NCBI RefSeq assembly: GCF_018413465.1
Contig: NZ_JAHCDK010000002.1
Coordinates: forward strand, 186,001 to 250,000
From: Flavobacterium sp. CYK-55
Lineage (GTDB): Bacteria > Bacteroidota > Bacteroidia > Flavobacteriales > Flavobacteriaceae
DNA length: 64,000 bases
Reading direction: 5' to 3'
The notes beneath the pieces were generated by a model, which saw only the letters and a list, made by a program, of their open reading frames with translations, did no database searches and was not told the DNA's origin. This document shows, piece after piece, positions 42,688-50,838 of the stretch; position 1 is the first letter of the stretch, and every line of letters begins with the position of its first letter. Both the position numbers and the translations under genes were made by a program.

Positions 42688-42782
42688 ATTTGCCCCAGTA
42701 TCTTGAAAGGCACTTTTAATCAGTAAAACTAAAAAATAAGAAAAATAATTTTAATTTTATTAAAATATAATTTAATTTTATT

Positions 42783-42790
42783 TAACTTTG
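42783..42790 (+). promoter_or_regulatory. TAnnTTTG -7 box for the DUF2089 operon
   Basis: TAACTTTG, 20 bases upstream of the ATG at 42811, within a very AT-rich stretch. It would drive the four-gene run to 44964. Confidence 0.5.
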
Positions 42791-42810
42791 ACTCATCAAA
42801 TTAAAGTTAT

Positions 42811-43095
42811 ATGCGTCCAAAACTTCCTATTCAATGCCCGGGCTGCGAAAATCCACTTTCAGTATCACAACTAAGCTGTAGTGTTTGTAGCACACAAGTT
42901 TCAGGAACTTACAGCTTACCTATGCTATTGCAACTAACAGAAGATGAACAAAACTTTATCATCCAGTTTTTGCTCAGCAGCGGAAGCCTTAAAGAAATGG
43001 CAGCTCAAATGGGCAATAGTTACCCAACTGTGCGCAACAAACTCGACGACTTAATTCAAAAAGTGCAAAACCTCAAAGAAAAATATCAATCATGA
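42811..43095 (+). CDS. DUF2089 family zinc-ribbon/helix-turn-helix regulator
   Basis: A 94-residue protein. Residues about 8-35 hold four cysteines in two knuckles (CPGCENPL, CSVCSTQV), a zinc ribbon. The rest is helical with LKEMAAQMGNSYPTVRNKLD, a clear helix-turn-helix. This matches DUF2089, thought to be transcriptional regulators. As the first gene of an operon it may regulate that operon. Its stop TGA overlaps the next ATG in an ATGA junction. Confidence 0.85.
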   Translation: MRPKLPIQCPGCENPLSVSQLSCSVCSTQVSGTYSLPMLLQLTEDEQNFIIQFLLSSGSLKEMAAQMGNSYPTVRNKLDDLIQKVQNLKEKYQS

Positions 43096-43673
43096 TTACT
43101 GCTTTCTTTAATCCGTTTGAAAAAACTTCAGAGCAAAAGCAATTGCTTGTGGGTTTATTGACATTACTCGTAGGTGGCCTACTAGGTTATTTGTTTAACG
43201 CTCGTTATGACGGTGTAATTGATTTACATTTTACCGAAAAAGTTCAATATTCTGAACCTCTAGTTGATTTGTTGATTGTTTGCGGCACAACGTCAATTTT
43301 GCTTTTTGGTTTAGGTAAAATCATCAACTCAAAAACTAGATTTATTGATATACTCTACCCTACATTGTGGGCCAAAATTCCCTACACTTTAATTACCTTC
43401 TTTAACATCAATCAAGCGAGTTATAAATCGGGTAATCAAATTATGGAAGCCTTTCAGAAAGGAAGCCATTTTGAACCATCAACGGCAACTTTGGCTTTAC
43501 TTTTAATCGAAGGAGCTGTAATGCTTGCAGCCTTGATGATCAGTGTGGTTTGGTTGTTCAATGGCTTTAAAGTGGCTACCAACAGCAAAGGCACACGCAA
43601 CAACATTTATTTTATTTTGATTTTGATGCTGGCAGAAGTGCTTTCAAAATACCTTATTTCTGCAATTAATTAA
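43092..43673 (+). CDS. YIP1-like integral membrane protein
   Basis: A 193-residue inner-membrane protein with about five helices: residues about 18-37, 57-77, 89-106, 130-153 and 165-190. The N-terminal NPFEKTSEQ stretch and the helix pattern resemble YIP1-family proteins of Bacteroidota. Function unknown. It is translationally coupled to the DUF2089 gene by a 4-base overlap, so the two are probably functionally linked. Confidence 0.72.
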   Translation: MITAFFNPFEKTSEQKQLLVGLLTLLVGGLLGYLFNARYDGVIDLHFTEKVQYSEPLVDLLIVCGTTSILLFGLGKIINSKTRFIDILYPTLWAKIPYTLITFFNINQASYKSGNQIMEAFQKGSHFEPSTATLALLLIEGAVMLAALMISVVWLFNGFKVATNSKGTRNNIYFILILMLAEVLSKYLISAIN

Positions 43674-43685
43674 AAACATTATACC

Positions 43686-44024
43686 ATGGTTATCATTGAA
43701 ATTCAAGACAACAATTATGTCTTTCACATCAAAGGATTGCATAAAATCTGGGCTTTGAGATCAAAAATTACAGTTCCTAAAAACGATGTTGTTAAAGCCT
43801 ATCAAGATCAAGAAGAGCTGCATAAATTCTGTGGATTCAGGTTTGGAACTTATGTTCCGTTTGTGATCATTGCCGGAACTTATTTTCTGAACGGAAAAAA
43901 GAATTTCTGGGATATGACGCGTGAAAAAAATACCATCATCGTCGAACTCAAAAATCAATATTACCACAAACTTTATATTGAAGTTGAAAATCCTGAAAAC
44001 GAATTATCACTTTTAAATCAATAA
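43686..44024 (+). CDS. Small PH-like domain protein of unknown function
   Basis: A 112-residue protein with no signal peptide. The strand pattern VIIEIQDNNYVFHIKGLHKI, KITVPKNDVVKAYQDQEE, a hydrophobic loop, then NTIIVELKNQYYHKLYIEVE resembles bacterial PH domains, which usually sit at the membrane. I cannot name the family firmly. It lies 12 bases after the YIP1-like gene and 4 bases before the hydrolase gene, inside one operon. Confidence 0.65.
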   Translation: MVIIEIQDNNYVFHIKGLHKIWALRSKITVPKNDVVKAYQDQEELHKFCGFRFGTYVPFVIIAGTYFLNGKKNFWDMTREKNTIIVELKNQYYHKLYIEVENPENELSLLNQ

Positions 44025-44028
44025 AAAA

Positions 44029-44964
44029 ATGAAAAAACTACTGATTTTAAGCTTGCTTATATTTGCAAACACTCGGGCGCAAGAAAAGAATTTTACAGCA
44101 CAAGAAGTTAATGTAAACTCATTACTCAAAGGCACACTTTACAATCCGAACAAAGCGAATAAAAATACTGATCTCGCTATCATTATTGCCGGCTCGGGCC
44201 CAACTGACCGAAACGGAAATCAACCTGAATTACAGAATAATTCACTTAAATATCTCGCAGAAAGTTTGGCACAAAACCAAATTGCCGCATATACTTTTGA
44301 CAAACGAGTGATCGCGCAAATGGCTCAAGGAACTTTGTCTGAAAAAGATTTATCTTTTGATGATTTCATAAACGATGTAAAAGAAATTACTCAATATTTT
44401 AAAGCGAAGAATAAATACCACAAAATTATTCTCATCGGTCATAGTGAAGGTTCATTAATTGGCATGGTCGCTGCGCAAACTCAAGCTGATGCCTTTGTAT
44501 CAATTGCAGGAGCAGGCCGACCGATTGATGAAGTATTAATTGAACAAATTCAAAAACAAGCACCCAGCATGACCGCTGAAGTCAAAGAAAATCTTGAAAT
44601 GCTCAAAAAAGGGCAAACCTTCGAGCTTAAAAATCAGGCTATGGGTATCTTGTTTCGCGAGAGCGTTCAACCATATATGATTTCATGGCTTAAATACAAT
44701 CCACGCGTTGAAATTCAAAAGCTCAAAATACCGGTTTTGCTGCTCAACGGCAGCCGCGATATTCAAGTTCCGGCCTCGGATGCTGAATTACTCAAAGCAG
44801 CAAAATCAGATGCACAGCTCAAAATTATTACTGACATGAACCATGTTTTTAAAAAAATAACCACCGATGATATGATGGATAACATTGCATTGAGCTCACA
44901 ACCTGATGTTCAAATCATGCCTGAATTGGTTGATAGCATTAATCAATTCATAAAATCACACTAG
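44029..44964 (+). CDS. Exported alpha/beta hydrolase
   Basis: A 311-residue predicted serine hydrolase with a signal peptide (about 1-17, ending TRAQ), so it works in the periplasm. It has the oxyanion-loop motif IIAGSGPTDRNGN, the nucleophile elbow GHSEGSLIG near residue 140, the acid in LNGSRDIQVP and the catalytic histidine in DMNHVFKK. The order matches the serine aminopeptidase S33-like hydrolases. It is the last gene of the DUF2089 operon. No terminator is evident before the M61 peptidase. Confidence 0.87.
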   Translation: MKKLLILSLLIFANTRAQEKNFTAQEVNVNSLLKGTLYNPNKANKNTDLAIIIAGSGPTDRNGNQPELQNNSLKYLAESLAQNQIAAYTFDKRVIAQMAQGTLSEKDLSFDDFINDVKEITQYFKAKNKYHKIILIGHSEGSLIGMVAAQTQADAFVSIAGAGRPIDEVLIEQIQKQAPSMTAEVKENLEMLKKGQTFELKNQAMGILFRESVQPYMISWLKYNPRVEIQKLKIPVLLLNGSRDIQVPASDAELLKAAKSDAQLKIITDMNHVFKKITTDDMMDNIALSSQPDVQIMPELVDSINQFIKSH

Positions 44965-44980
44965 CTCAGAAACATTTTTA

Positions 44981-44988
44981 TACTTTTG
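44981..44988 (+). promoter_or_regulatory. TAnnTTTG -7 box for the M61 peptidase
   Basis: TACTTTTG, 28 bases upstream of the ATG at 45017, suggesting a separate transcript from the preceding operon. Confidence 0.5.
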
Positions 44989-45016
44989 GCGTCAAAAGGC
45001 ACATTTAAAACCTATT

Positions 45017-46852
45017 ATGAAAAAACTAATTTTTGTGCTCATGACGCTAACTTGTCTTGGGCCTTTGCAACTCAACGCTCAAAGTAAGAATGCCATTCGG
45101 GTAAAAATTGATCTAAATACGATTGAAAATGATCAAGTTCCGGTAACAGTCATCGCACCCAAAATCAGTAGCTCTGAGGTAATTTATCACATTCCTAAAA
45201 TTATTCCGGGAACTTATTCTGAAGATAACTACGGAAAATTTATTGAGCAATTCAAAGCCTATGACAAAAAAGGAGCTTATCTCGATGTCACTAAAGTAGA
45301 TGATAATTCCTGGAAAATCAGCAATGCCAACAAACTGGAATCCATCAGTTATAAAGTAAATGACACCTATGATGTTGAAGACACGCACGATATTTTCTCG
45401 CCCGCGGGCAGTAACATCGATGCCGGAAAAAACATCTTGCTCAATACCCATTGTTTTGTTGGTTTTTTTGACAACTATGCCGAAAATCCGTATCAACTAA
45501 CCATTGAACATCCTGAAAATATTTGGGGAGCAACATCAATGACCGACACAAATGTTTCGAACAGTATTGATCAGTTTACAACCAGCAGATACAATGAATT
45601 GGTTGAGCATCCAATCATGTACAGCAAGCCAGACTATAAAACCTTTAAGGTAAACGGCATGGATATCCTTATTGCGGTATATTCGCCCAACGGAGTTCAT
45701 ACTGCCGAAGAAGTGGCTCCTGCAATGGAAACCATGATGACTGCTCAGAAAAACTTTTTGGGTAGCATCAATACCACTTCAAAATATAGCGTTTTGATTT
45801 ATCTATCAGATATGCAATCAGGCCACGATGCGCAAGGTTTTGGAGCACTTGAACATCCAACTGCAACAACTGTAGTTATGCCCGAGCAAATGCCGGCCTC
45901 TGACTTAGCCGAACAACTCAAAGATGTGGTTTCACATGAATTCTTTCACATAGTAACCCCATTGACCATTCACTCAAAAGAAATTCAAAATTTTGATTTT
46001 TCATCTCCTAAAATGTCACAACATTTATGGATGTATGAAGGAGTCACTGAATATTTTGCCAATTTATTTCAAGTAAACCAAGGGCTTATTTCAGAAGATG
46101 ATTTTTACGCGCGCATTTCATCAAAAATGGCCAATGCAGGCAATCTAAATGATACGATGCCTTTTACCGAAATGAGTGCGAACGTGCTGACCAAACCCTA
46201 CAAAGATCAGTATTTAAACGTATATGAAAAAGGGGCGCTCATCGGCATGTGCATTGATATCCTCATTCGTGAAAAAAGCAACGGAACACGTGGAATCTTA
46301 GACTTAATGCAAAAGCTATCAACTGAGTATGGTGTCAACAAAGCTTTTGACGACAATGAATTATTTGCCAAAATAACGGCGCTCACCTATCCTGAAGTGG
46401 GTGATTTTTTAAAAAAGTATGTTTCTGGACCAAACCCAATACCTTATGATGAATTTTTGATCAAAATGGGCATCAACAAAACTGCCGTGAGCAATCCCGG
46501 GAATCCGTTTATCAAAGGACAAATGCCTACTATTGATATTGATCCTCAAACCAAACAAATATCAATTCGCTCTGACATTGAACCCAATGTTTTTTATATG
46601 AATTTGGGAATCAAACCAGGTGATCAATTACTTGAAGTGAACCAAAAAGCTTATAATCTTGACAATATCTACGAACTCATCATGGCCAGTCAAACTTGGC
46701 AAGAAGGCGATGATGTAAGTGTAAAAATCAAACGCGACGGAAAAGAACAATTCATCAAAGGCAAAGTTCAAATTCCAACTGAATATACCGTTGGTTTTAA
46801 AGCCGATGAAAACAAACAAAAAGCATTGCGCGAAGCTTGGCTTAAAGGCTAA
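45017..46852 (+). CDS. M61 family metallopeptidase with PDZ domain
   Basis: A 611-residue exported protease with a signal peptide ending LNAQ. The zinc site is HEFFHIVTP near residue 310, with the third ligand glutamate in EGVTEYFANLF near 342. This is the gluzincin pattern of the M61 glycyl aminopeptidase family. A PDZ domain occupies about residues 515-590 (EPNVFYMNLGIKPGDQLLEV). The N-terminal beta-sandwich domain precedes the protease. It probably trims peptides in the periplasm. It is monocistronic, with a terminator downstream. Confidence 0.93.
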   Translation: MKKLIFVLMTLTCLGPLQLNAQSKNAIRVKIDLNTIENDQVPVTVIAPKISSSEVIYHIPKIIPGTYSEDNYGKFIEQFKAYDKKGAYLDVTKVDDNSWKISNANKLESISYKVNDTYDVEDTHDIFSPAGSNIDAGKNILLNTHCFVGFFDNYAENPYQLTIEHPENIWGATSMTDTNVSNSIDQFTTSRYNELVEHPIMYSKPDYKTFKVNGMDILIAVYSPNGVHTAEEVAPAMETMMTAQKNFLGSINTTSKYSVLIYLSDMQSGHDAQGFGALEHPTATTVVMPEQMPASDLAEQLKDVVSHEFFHIVTPLTIHSKEIQNFDFSSPKMSQHLWMYEGVTEYFANLFQVNQGLISEDDFYARISSKMANAGNLNDTMPFTEMSANVLTKPYKDQYLNVYEKGALIGMCIDILIREKSNGTRGILDLMQKLSTEYGVNKAFDDNELFAKITALTYPEVGDFLKKYVSGPNPIPYDEFLIKMGINKTAVSNPGNPFIKGQMPTIDIDPQTKQISIRSDIEPNVFYMNLGIKPGDQLLEVNQKAYNLDNIYELIMASQTWQEGDDVSVKIKRDGKEQFIKGKVQIPTEYTVGFKADENKQKALREAWLKG

Positions 46853-46867
46853 AAAAATGGCACCAAC

Positions 46868-46904
46868 AAAATCCTCAGAACAATACGTTTTGGGGATTTT
46901 TTTT
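46868..46904 (+). terminator. Intrinsic terminator after the M61 gene
   Basis: AAAATCCTC pairs with GGGGATTTT (one wobble), with inner AAC/GTT pairing and a run of eight T after the stem. Confidence 0.75.
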
Positions 46905-46927
46905 ATTTATTTGCTCAAATTTATTTC

Positions 46928-47638
46928 ATGAAAAAATTGGCTCTTATTTGCCTTGGCGGAATACTTTTGTCCGCCTGCAAAAAAATCGAAAACAACTCAG
47001 CATTACAACTTAGCGGCACAGTAGTCGGACTTAAGAAAGGAACCATCTATGTACAAAAATTTGCCGATAGCTCATTAGTCAATATTGATACAATTCACAT
47101 TGATGGAAACTCGGATTTTCAGACACAATTAAATTTGTTTGAACCTGAAATGATTCAGCTCATTCTTGACCGAGGCGCCACAAATTCAAAAGATGATCAA
47201 TTGCCTTTTTTTGCCGAGCCCGGCCACATTAGGATTGAAACTTCACTCGATGCTTTTTCTGAGGGAAAAATTACGGGTTCAGCCAATCAAAAAATATACG
47301 ATGAATTCAAAGCTGTCAACAGCCGATTTACTGATCAAGATCTTACATTAATTCAACTGGGCTTTAAAGCTTACAAAAACAAAAATCAGCTACAGCTCGA
47401 CAGTATTCGCTTGGCGCAAAAAGAGGTACTCAAACGCCGTTATTTATATGCAGTTAATTTTGCTTTGAACCACAGAAATCGAGAAATCGCGCCTTATGTA
47501 GTTTTGACAGAAATCCCCAATGTCGGACTCAAGTTTTTAGACACAATTCAGAAATCGCTTCCTGAAAAAATAAAAAAATCTTTATACGGTAAAAAGATGA
47601 TGGAATTGTACCAAGCCAGAGTTAAAAGCGGAACTTAA
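46928..47638 (+). CDS. DUF4369 domain lipoprotein
   Basis: A 236-residue lipoprotein (lipobox LLSAC, cysteine 17). Residues about 27-125 are the DUF4369 beta domain (LSGTVVGLKKGTIYVQKFAD, then PFFAEPGHIRIET) that often precedes a thioredoxin-like domain in TlpA/ResA proteins. Here the thioredoxin part is missing and a helical segment follows instead (SIRLAQKEVLKRRYLYAVNF). It is therefore a stand-alone DUF4369 protein rather than a disulfide reductase. Function unknown; periplasmic face of a membrane. Confidence 0.82.
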   Translation: MKKLALICLGGILLSACKKIENNSALQLSGTVVGLKKGTIYVQKFADSSLVNIDTIHIDGNSDFQTQLNLFEPEMIQLILDRGATNSKDDQLPFFAEPGHIRIETSLDAFSEGKITGSANQKIYDEFKAVNSRFTDQDLTLIQLGFKAYKNKNQLQLDSIRLAQKEVLKRRYLYAVNFALNHRNREIAPYVVLTEIPNVGLKFLDTIQKSLPEKIKKSLYGKKMMELYQARVKSGT

Positions 47639-47644
47639 ATCCAT

Positions 47645-47675
47645 AAAAAAACCACCTGATAAAGGTGGTTTTTTT
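47645..47675. terminator. Bidirectional terminator shared by the DUF4369 gene and tRNA-Thr
   Basis: AAAAAACCACCT and AGGTGGTTTTTT pair around a short loop with T runs on both strands. It begins one to two bases past the tRNA 3' end. Confidence 0.85.
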
Positions 47676-47676
47676 G

Positions 47677-47750
47677 AGCCGATGGAGGGACTCGAACCCA
47701 CGACCTGCTGATTACAAATCAGCTGCTCTAGCCAGCTGAGCTACACCGGC
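47677..47750 (-). tRNA. tRNA-Thr (anticodon UGU)
   Basis: The minus strand folds into a standard cloverleaf of 74 bases. The acceptor stem GCCGGTG pairs with CATCGGC (one G-T wobble). The D arm contains AGCTCAGCTGGCTAGAGC. The anticodon stem GCTGA/TCAGC encloses loop TTTGTAA with anticodon TGT, and the T arm has GGTTCGAGTCC. The discriminator base is T. CCA is not encoded and must be added. A strong promoter lies just upstream and the shared terminator directly downstream. Confidence 0.96.
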
Positions 47751-47768
47751 GAATGGTGATTTCGATTG

Positions 47769-47799
47769 CAAATATAGAAGTGTATTTTAATTATGCAAA
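47769..47799 (-). promoter_or_regulatory. Promoter of tRNA-Thr
   Basis: On the minus strand TTTG at 47799-47796 and TATATTTG at 47776-47769 are separated by exactly 19 bases, an ideal Bacteroidota promoter. The start would be about 10 bases before the mature tRNA 5' end. Confidence 0.75.
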
Positions 47800-47830
47800 A
47801 TAAAATCACAATTTTTTAGAACAAATCAAA

Positions 47831-48100
47831 CTATTGTAAAGCGTTGATTTTGTCAACCAATTGATTGGCAGTTTCTTCAAGTTCTTGATTGATTTGTTTG
47901 AAGTGTGCTTTTTTGTTCTCAACGTTTTTGGCATTTACTTTGGCAATCAAACTGTCAAAAGCGCGAATAGCTTCTTCAATCACTGCATTGCTCGCATCTG
48001 ATGGTTTACCAGTAGTTGAAAGTTCATATAAATAAACTGCTTCAATGATATCGCCCAAAACAAAATTGATATCTTTCTTTAAATTTCTAACATTTGCCAT
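47831..48100 (-). CDS. Small all-helical protein of unknown function
   Basis: I do not recognise a named family. The 89-residue cytosolic protein is almost entirely helical (NLKKDINFVLGDIIEAVYLY, IEEAIRAFDSLIAKVNAK, then HFKQINQELEETANQLVDKI). It probably forms a helical bundle or dimer. I recall near-identical short proteins in other flavobacteria, so it is likely a real conserved gene. It has its own -7 box, and the gap to the tRNA shows no other feature. Confidence 0.8.
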   Translation of the reverse strand: MANVRNLKKDINFVLGDIIEAVYLYELSTTGKPSDASNAVIEEAIRAFDSLIAKVNAKNVENKKAHFKQINQELEETANQLVDKINALQ

Positions 48101-48128
48101 AATAGGTATTTCTTTTAAGAATTTGCCG

Positions 48129-48136
48129 CAAAAGTA
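48129..48136 (-). promoter_or_regulatory. TAnnTTTG -7 box for the small helical protein
   Basis: TACTTTTG on the minus strand, 28 bases before the ATG at 48100. Confidence 0.5.
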
Positions 48137-48160
48137 CAGCGAATTGATCGGTTAAAAAAA

Positions 48161-49123
48161 CTAACTGATAAAAATTTCAAGCAAAGTCGCTTGACCGCTC
48201 AATTGATATTGATTCATTGCTGCCGGAATTAAAATGGTATCACCGGTTTGATATGAATAAGTTTGCCCATTAAAAATGAGTTCAAAAATTCCTTCGGTAC
48301 ACATATACACAACAAAAGAATCTAGTGAACGTGCAACTTTTTTTTCGCCATTCAATGGAATATAATTGGTCGTAAAATAGGGGCAATCAACTATATTGTT
48401 GGCTATATTTTCTTGCTGACGATATAATCTTTCAGCTTCAGTTCTTTGGTAATTAATCGCATCCAAAGCCAAATCTACATGCAATTCGCGTTTGTTGCCT
48501 TGTGCATCGGTTCGGTCAAAATCGTATAATCGATAGGTAATATCAGAGGTTTGCTGAATCTCGGCAATGACCATTCCGGCACCAATGGCATGAACGGTTC
48601 CGGTTTGCAAGAAAAACACATCCCCTTTTTGCACCGGTTTATAATCGAGTAAATCTGTAAGTGTATTGTTGTTTAGATGTTCTAGGTATTCGACTGCGTT
48701 GGAATCTTTTTTAAAACCAACTATAAGTTCAGACTCAGGGTCGGCTTGCATCACATACCACATCTCAGTTTTTCCGAATGAATTGTGTCGAGCTCGCGCC
48801 AATTCATCGTTCGGATGCACTTGAATGGATAAATCTTCACGCGCATCTAAATATTTAAACAACAACGGAAACTCAAAACCAAATTGCTCATGTACTTTTT
48901 TACCCATCAACTCATCGGGAAATTGAGTAATCAAATCGTTGAGTGAGACACCCCTGTATGTTCCGTTAGCTACAATACTTACATCACCCGAAACACCCGA
49001 TAATTCCCAACTTTCACCAGTTATATCTGAGGTAATAGGCTTGTTCAAATAAGTTTTGAGTTTGGTTCCGCCCCAAATGCGTTCTTTTAAAATCGGGGTA
49101 AATTGTAGTGGGTATAATTGCAT
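48161..49123 (-). CDS. manA: Mannose-6-phosphate isomerase, class I
   Basis: ManA interconverts mannose-6-phosphate and fructose-6-phosphate, linking glycolysis to GDP-mannose for surface glycans. The 320-residue cupin enzyme has zinc ligands in IQVHPNDELA near residue 97 and in VHAIGAGMVIAEIQQTSD near 170, with the conserved YRLYDFDR. It is the short Bacillus/Bacteroidota class I form. The true start is the ATG at 49123; an upstream TTG is in frame but not needed. It is the third gene of the idi-queD-manA run, 12 bases after queD. Confidence 0.95.
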   Translation of the reverse strand: MQLYPLQFTPILKERIWGGTKLKTYLNKPITSDITGESWELSGVSGDVSIVANGTYRGVSLNDLITQFPDELMGKKVHEQFGFEFPLLFKYLDAREDLSIQVHPNDELARARHNSFGKTEMWYVMQADPESELIVGFKKDSNAVEYLEHLNNNTLTDLLDYKPVQKGDVFFLQTGTVHAIGAGMVIAEIQQTSDITYRLYDFDRTDAQGNKRELHVDLALDAINYQRTEAERLYRQQENIANNIVDCPYFTTNYIPLNGEKKVARSLDSFVVYMCTEGIFELIFNGQTYSYQTGDTILIPAAMNQYQLSGQATLLEIFIS

Positions 49124-49135
49124 CAATATTAAATT

Positions 49136-49546
49136 TTATTCGCCTTTATAAGTGACAAAGTTGCGCGGAGTTTCATATAAAGTTATTTCAAGCGATAGCT
49201 CTGGTTTGAGTCGTTGCGCTATTTTTTTCCAAATGACCACCGCAATGTGTTCAGCGGTTGGAATCAAATCTTGAAACTCAGGCACATCTAGATTGAGATT
49301 TTTATGATCAAAAGGTCGTTCTACTTCTTCATAAATCAAATCAGCAAGCTCCTTGATGTCAATAACATAACCCGTTTCAGGGTCAATTTCACCGGTAACA
49401 CTCGCAATAAGTTCATAATTGTGCCCGTGAAAATTTGGGTTGTTGCACTTGCCAAAAATGCGCTCGTTTTGCTCATCCGACCAATCGGGACGAAATAGTC
49501 TGTGTGCGGCATTAAAATGGGATTTTCTGCTAACGGTTACTTTCAT
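49136..49546 (-). CDS. queD: 6-carboxytetrahydropterin synthase
   Basis: QueD turns dihydroneopterin triphosphate into 6-carboxytetrahydropterin, the second step toward queuosine. The 136-residue protein has zinc-ligand histidines in HFNAAHRL near residue 10 and FHGHNYEL near 40, with the catalytic cysteine in CNNPNFHG, plus the later FDHKNLN and PTAEHIAV. Length and motifs are standard. It lies 1 base after idi and 12 before manA. The other queuosine genes are not in the window. Confidence 0.93.
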   Translation of the reverse strand: MKVTVSRKSHFNAAHRLFRPDWSDEQNERIFGKCNNPNFHGHNYELIASVTGEIDPETGYVIDIKELADLIYEEVERPFDHKNLNLDVPEFQDLIPTAEHIAVVIWKKIAQRLKPELSLEITLYETPRNFVTYKGE

Positions 49547-49547
49547 T

Positions 49548-50075
49548 TTATAGCGTGTGGGCTTCTAGATAATGATAAAACTCGTCAAAGATAATCTTAA
49601 ACCAAACGGTATACAAATCTGGATTTTGTTGCAAATCTTGACGGATTTCTTCAATGTGCATCCATTTCCAACTTTCAACTTCATCGGGATTAATTTCGGG
49701 CTCATTTTCATAATAACCCACCATCACATGATCGAGTTCATGTTCGGTCAAACCATTGTCAAACGGCGCTTTATAGATAAAATGAAACAATTCTTTGAGT
49801 TCGGTAACAAAACCCATTTCTTCTTGCAAACGGCGTTTTCCGGCTTCAATATTGGTCTCGCCCGCACGCTGATGACTGCAACAGGTGTTGGTCCAAAGCA
49901 GCGGCGAATGATACTTGTGGTGTGCGCGTTGTTGCAACATCACTTCATTTTTTTCATTGAGGATAAACACCGAAAAAGCCCGATGCAAGACCGCCTTTTG
50001 GTGTGCTTCAAGTTTAGGCATGAGACCAATAGGCTCATCGTCTGTATTCACTAATATAACTTGTTCTTCGTTCAT
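49548..50075 (-). CDS. idi: Isopentenyl-diphosphate delta-isomerase, type I
   Basis: Idi interconverts isopentenyl and dimethylallyl diphosphate, feeding quinone, carotenoid and undecaprenol synthesis. The ATG at 50075 gives 175 residues starting MNEEQVILV. An in-frame start at 50132 lies above the promoter box and is rejected. The Nudix fold shows the catalytic cysteine in TNTCCSHQ, the metal-binding HRAFSVFI histidines and the catalytic glutamate in LTEHELDHV. It is the first gene of the operon with queD and manA; the grouping has no clear pathway logic. Confidence 0.95.
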   Translation of the reverse strand: MNEEQVILVNTDDEPIGLMPKLEAHQKAVLHRAFSVFILNEKNEVMLQQRAHHKYHSPLLWTNTCCSHQRAGETNIEAGKRRLQEEMGFVTELKELFHFIYKAPFDNGLTEHELDHVMVGYYENEPEINPDEVESWKWMHIEEIRQDLQQNPDLYTVWFKIIFDEFYHYLEAHTL

Positions 50076-50090
50076 AGGAAAGGATCGGTT

Positions 50091-50098
50091 CAAAAATA
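50091..50098 (-). promoter_or_regulatory. TAnnTTTG -7 box for idi-queD-manA
   Basis: TATTTTTG on the minus strand, 15 bases before the idi ATG. It excludes the longer idi start. Confidence 0.5.
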
Positions 50099-50262
50099 CA
50101 AAAAAACAACAGTCTTCGAGGCCAGTAAACAAATTGTGATAAGTTTAACGGGCGTTTATTGACGCTTGTTTCTGCGTAAATTAATTTAGCTGTACTTGTT
50201 AAGTTTTTTGTAAAAAAATTTGAATGTCATCCAGCCGACAAATCAACTCGTATATGCAGCGT

Positions 50263-50270
50263 TACATTTG
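50263..50270 (+). promoter_or_regulatory. TAnnTTTG -7 box for msrB-msrA
   Basis: TACATTTG, 21 bases upstream of the msrB ATG, with a leader of about 15 bases. Confidence 0.55.
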
Positions 50271-50291
50271 TAGTAAATAAATCTTTAACTT

Positions 50292-50837
50292 ATGAAAAAT
50301 CGATTGAATCTCTTGCTTTTATTGATCATTTTGTTTGGTTTTATGGGCGTTGCTTGCAGTCAAAGTAAAACTGCACAGACAAAGCAAACTGTTTCAGAAA
50401 AGCATTCAAAAAACCCTTATTATTCAAGAACGAACACAAAAAAGTTAGTGCTGGCCGATTCTATTTGGAAAAAAATATTAACAGAAGATTTGTATGCTGT
50501 TTCCAGACAAGCTGAAACCGAACGCGCTTTTACCGGTAAATATTGGCAAACCGATGTTAAAGGGACTTATTATTGCGCAGCTTGTGGCCGTAAATTATTT
50601 CGATCAGATACCAAATTTCAGAGCAGTTGTGGATGGCCTAGTTTTTTTGAACAAGCCGACAAAAGCAGTATCATTTTCAAATCTGATAACTCATACGGAA
50701 TGCAGCGCACAGAAGCATTGTGCGGACGCTGCGGCGGACATCTCGGTCATTTGTTTGACGACGGGCCTGAGCCAACCGGAAAACGCTATTGTATGAATTC
50801 CATCGCACTTGATTTTGAACCAGACACCCAAAAATAA
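50292..50837 (+). CDS. msrB: Peptide-methionine (R)-S-oxide reductase, exported lipoprotein
   Basis: MsrB reduces the R-epimer of methionine sulfoxide in damaged proteins. The 181-residue protein has a lipobox signal (GVAC, cysteine 22), so it acts at the periplasmic face. The zinc cysteines appear as YYCAACGRKL and LCGRCGGHLGHLF. The catalytic cysteine is in KRYCMNSIALDF, where RYCxNS is the family signature. A CGWPSF motif precedes. A recycling cysteine is not obvious, so an external reductant is likely. It is followed 1 base later by msrA, a common pairing. Confidence 0.94.
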   Translation: MKNRLNLLLLLIILFGFMGVACSQSKTAQTKQTVSEKHSKNPYYSRTNTKKLVLADSIWKKILTEDLYAVSRQAETERAFTGKYWQTDVKGTYYCAACGRKLFRSDTKFQSSCGWPSFFEQADKSSIIFKSDNSYGMQRTEALCGRCGGHLGHLFDDGPEPTGKRYCMNSIALDFEPDTQK

Positions 50838-50838
50838 C

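Noticed and set aside
48161..50075. idi-queD-manA as a functional pathway
   Set aside because: The three reactions share no substrates; close spacing reflects co-transcription only.
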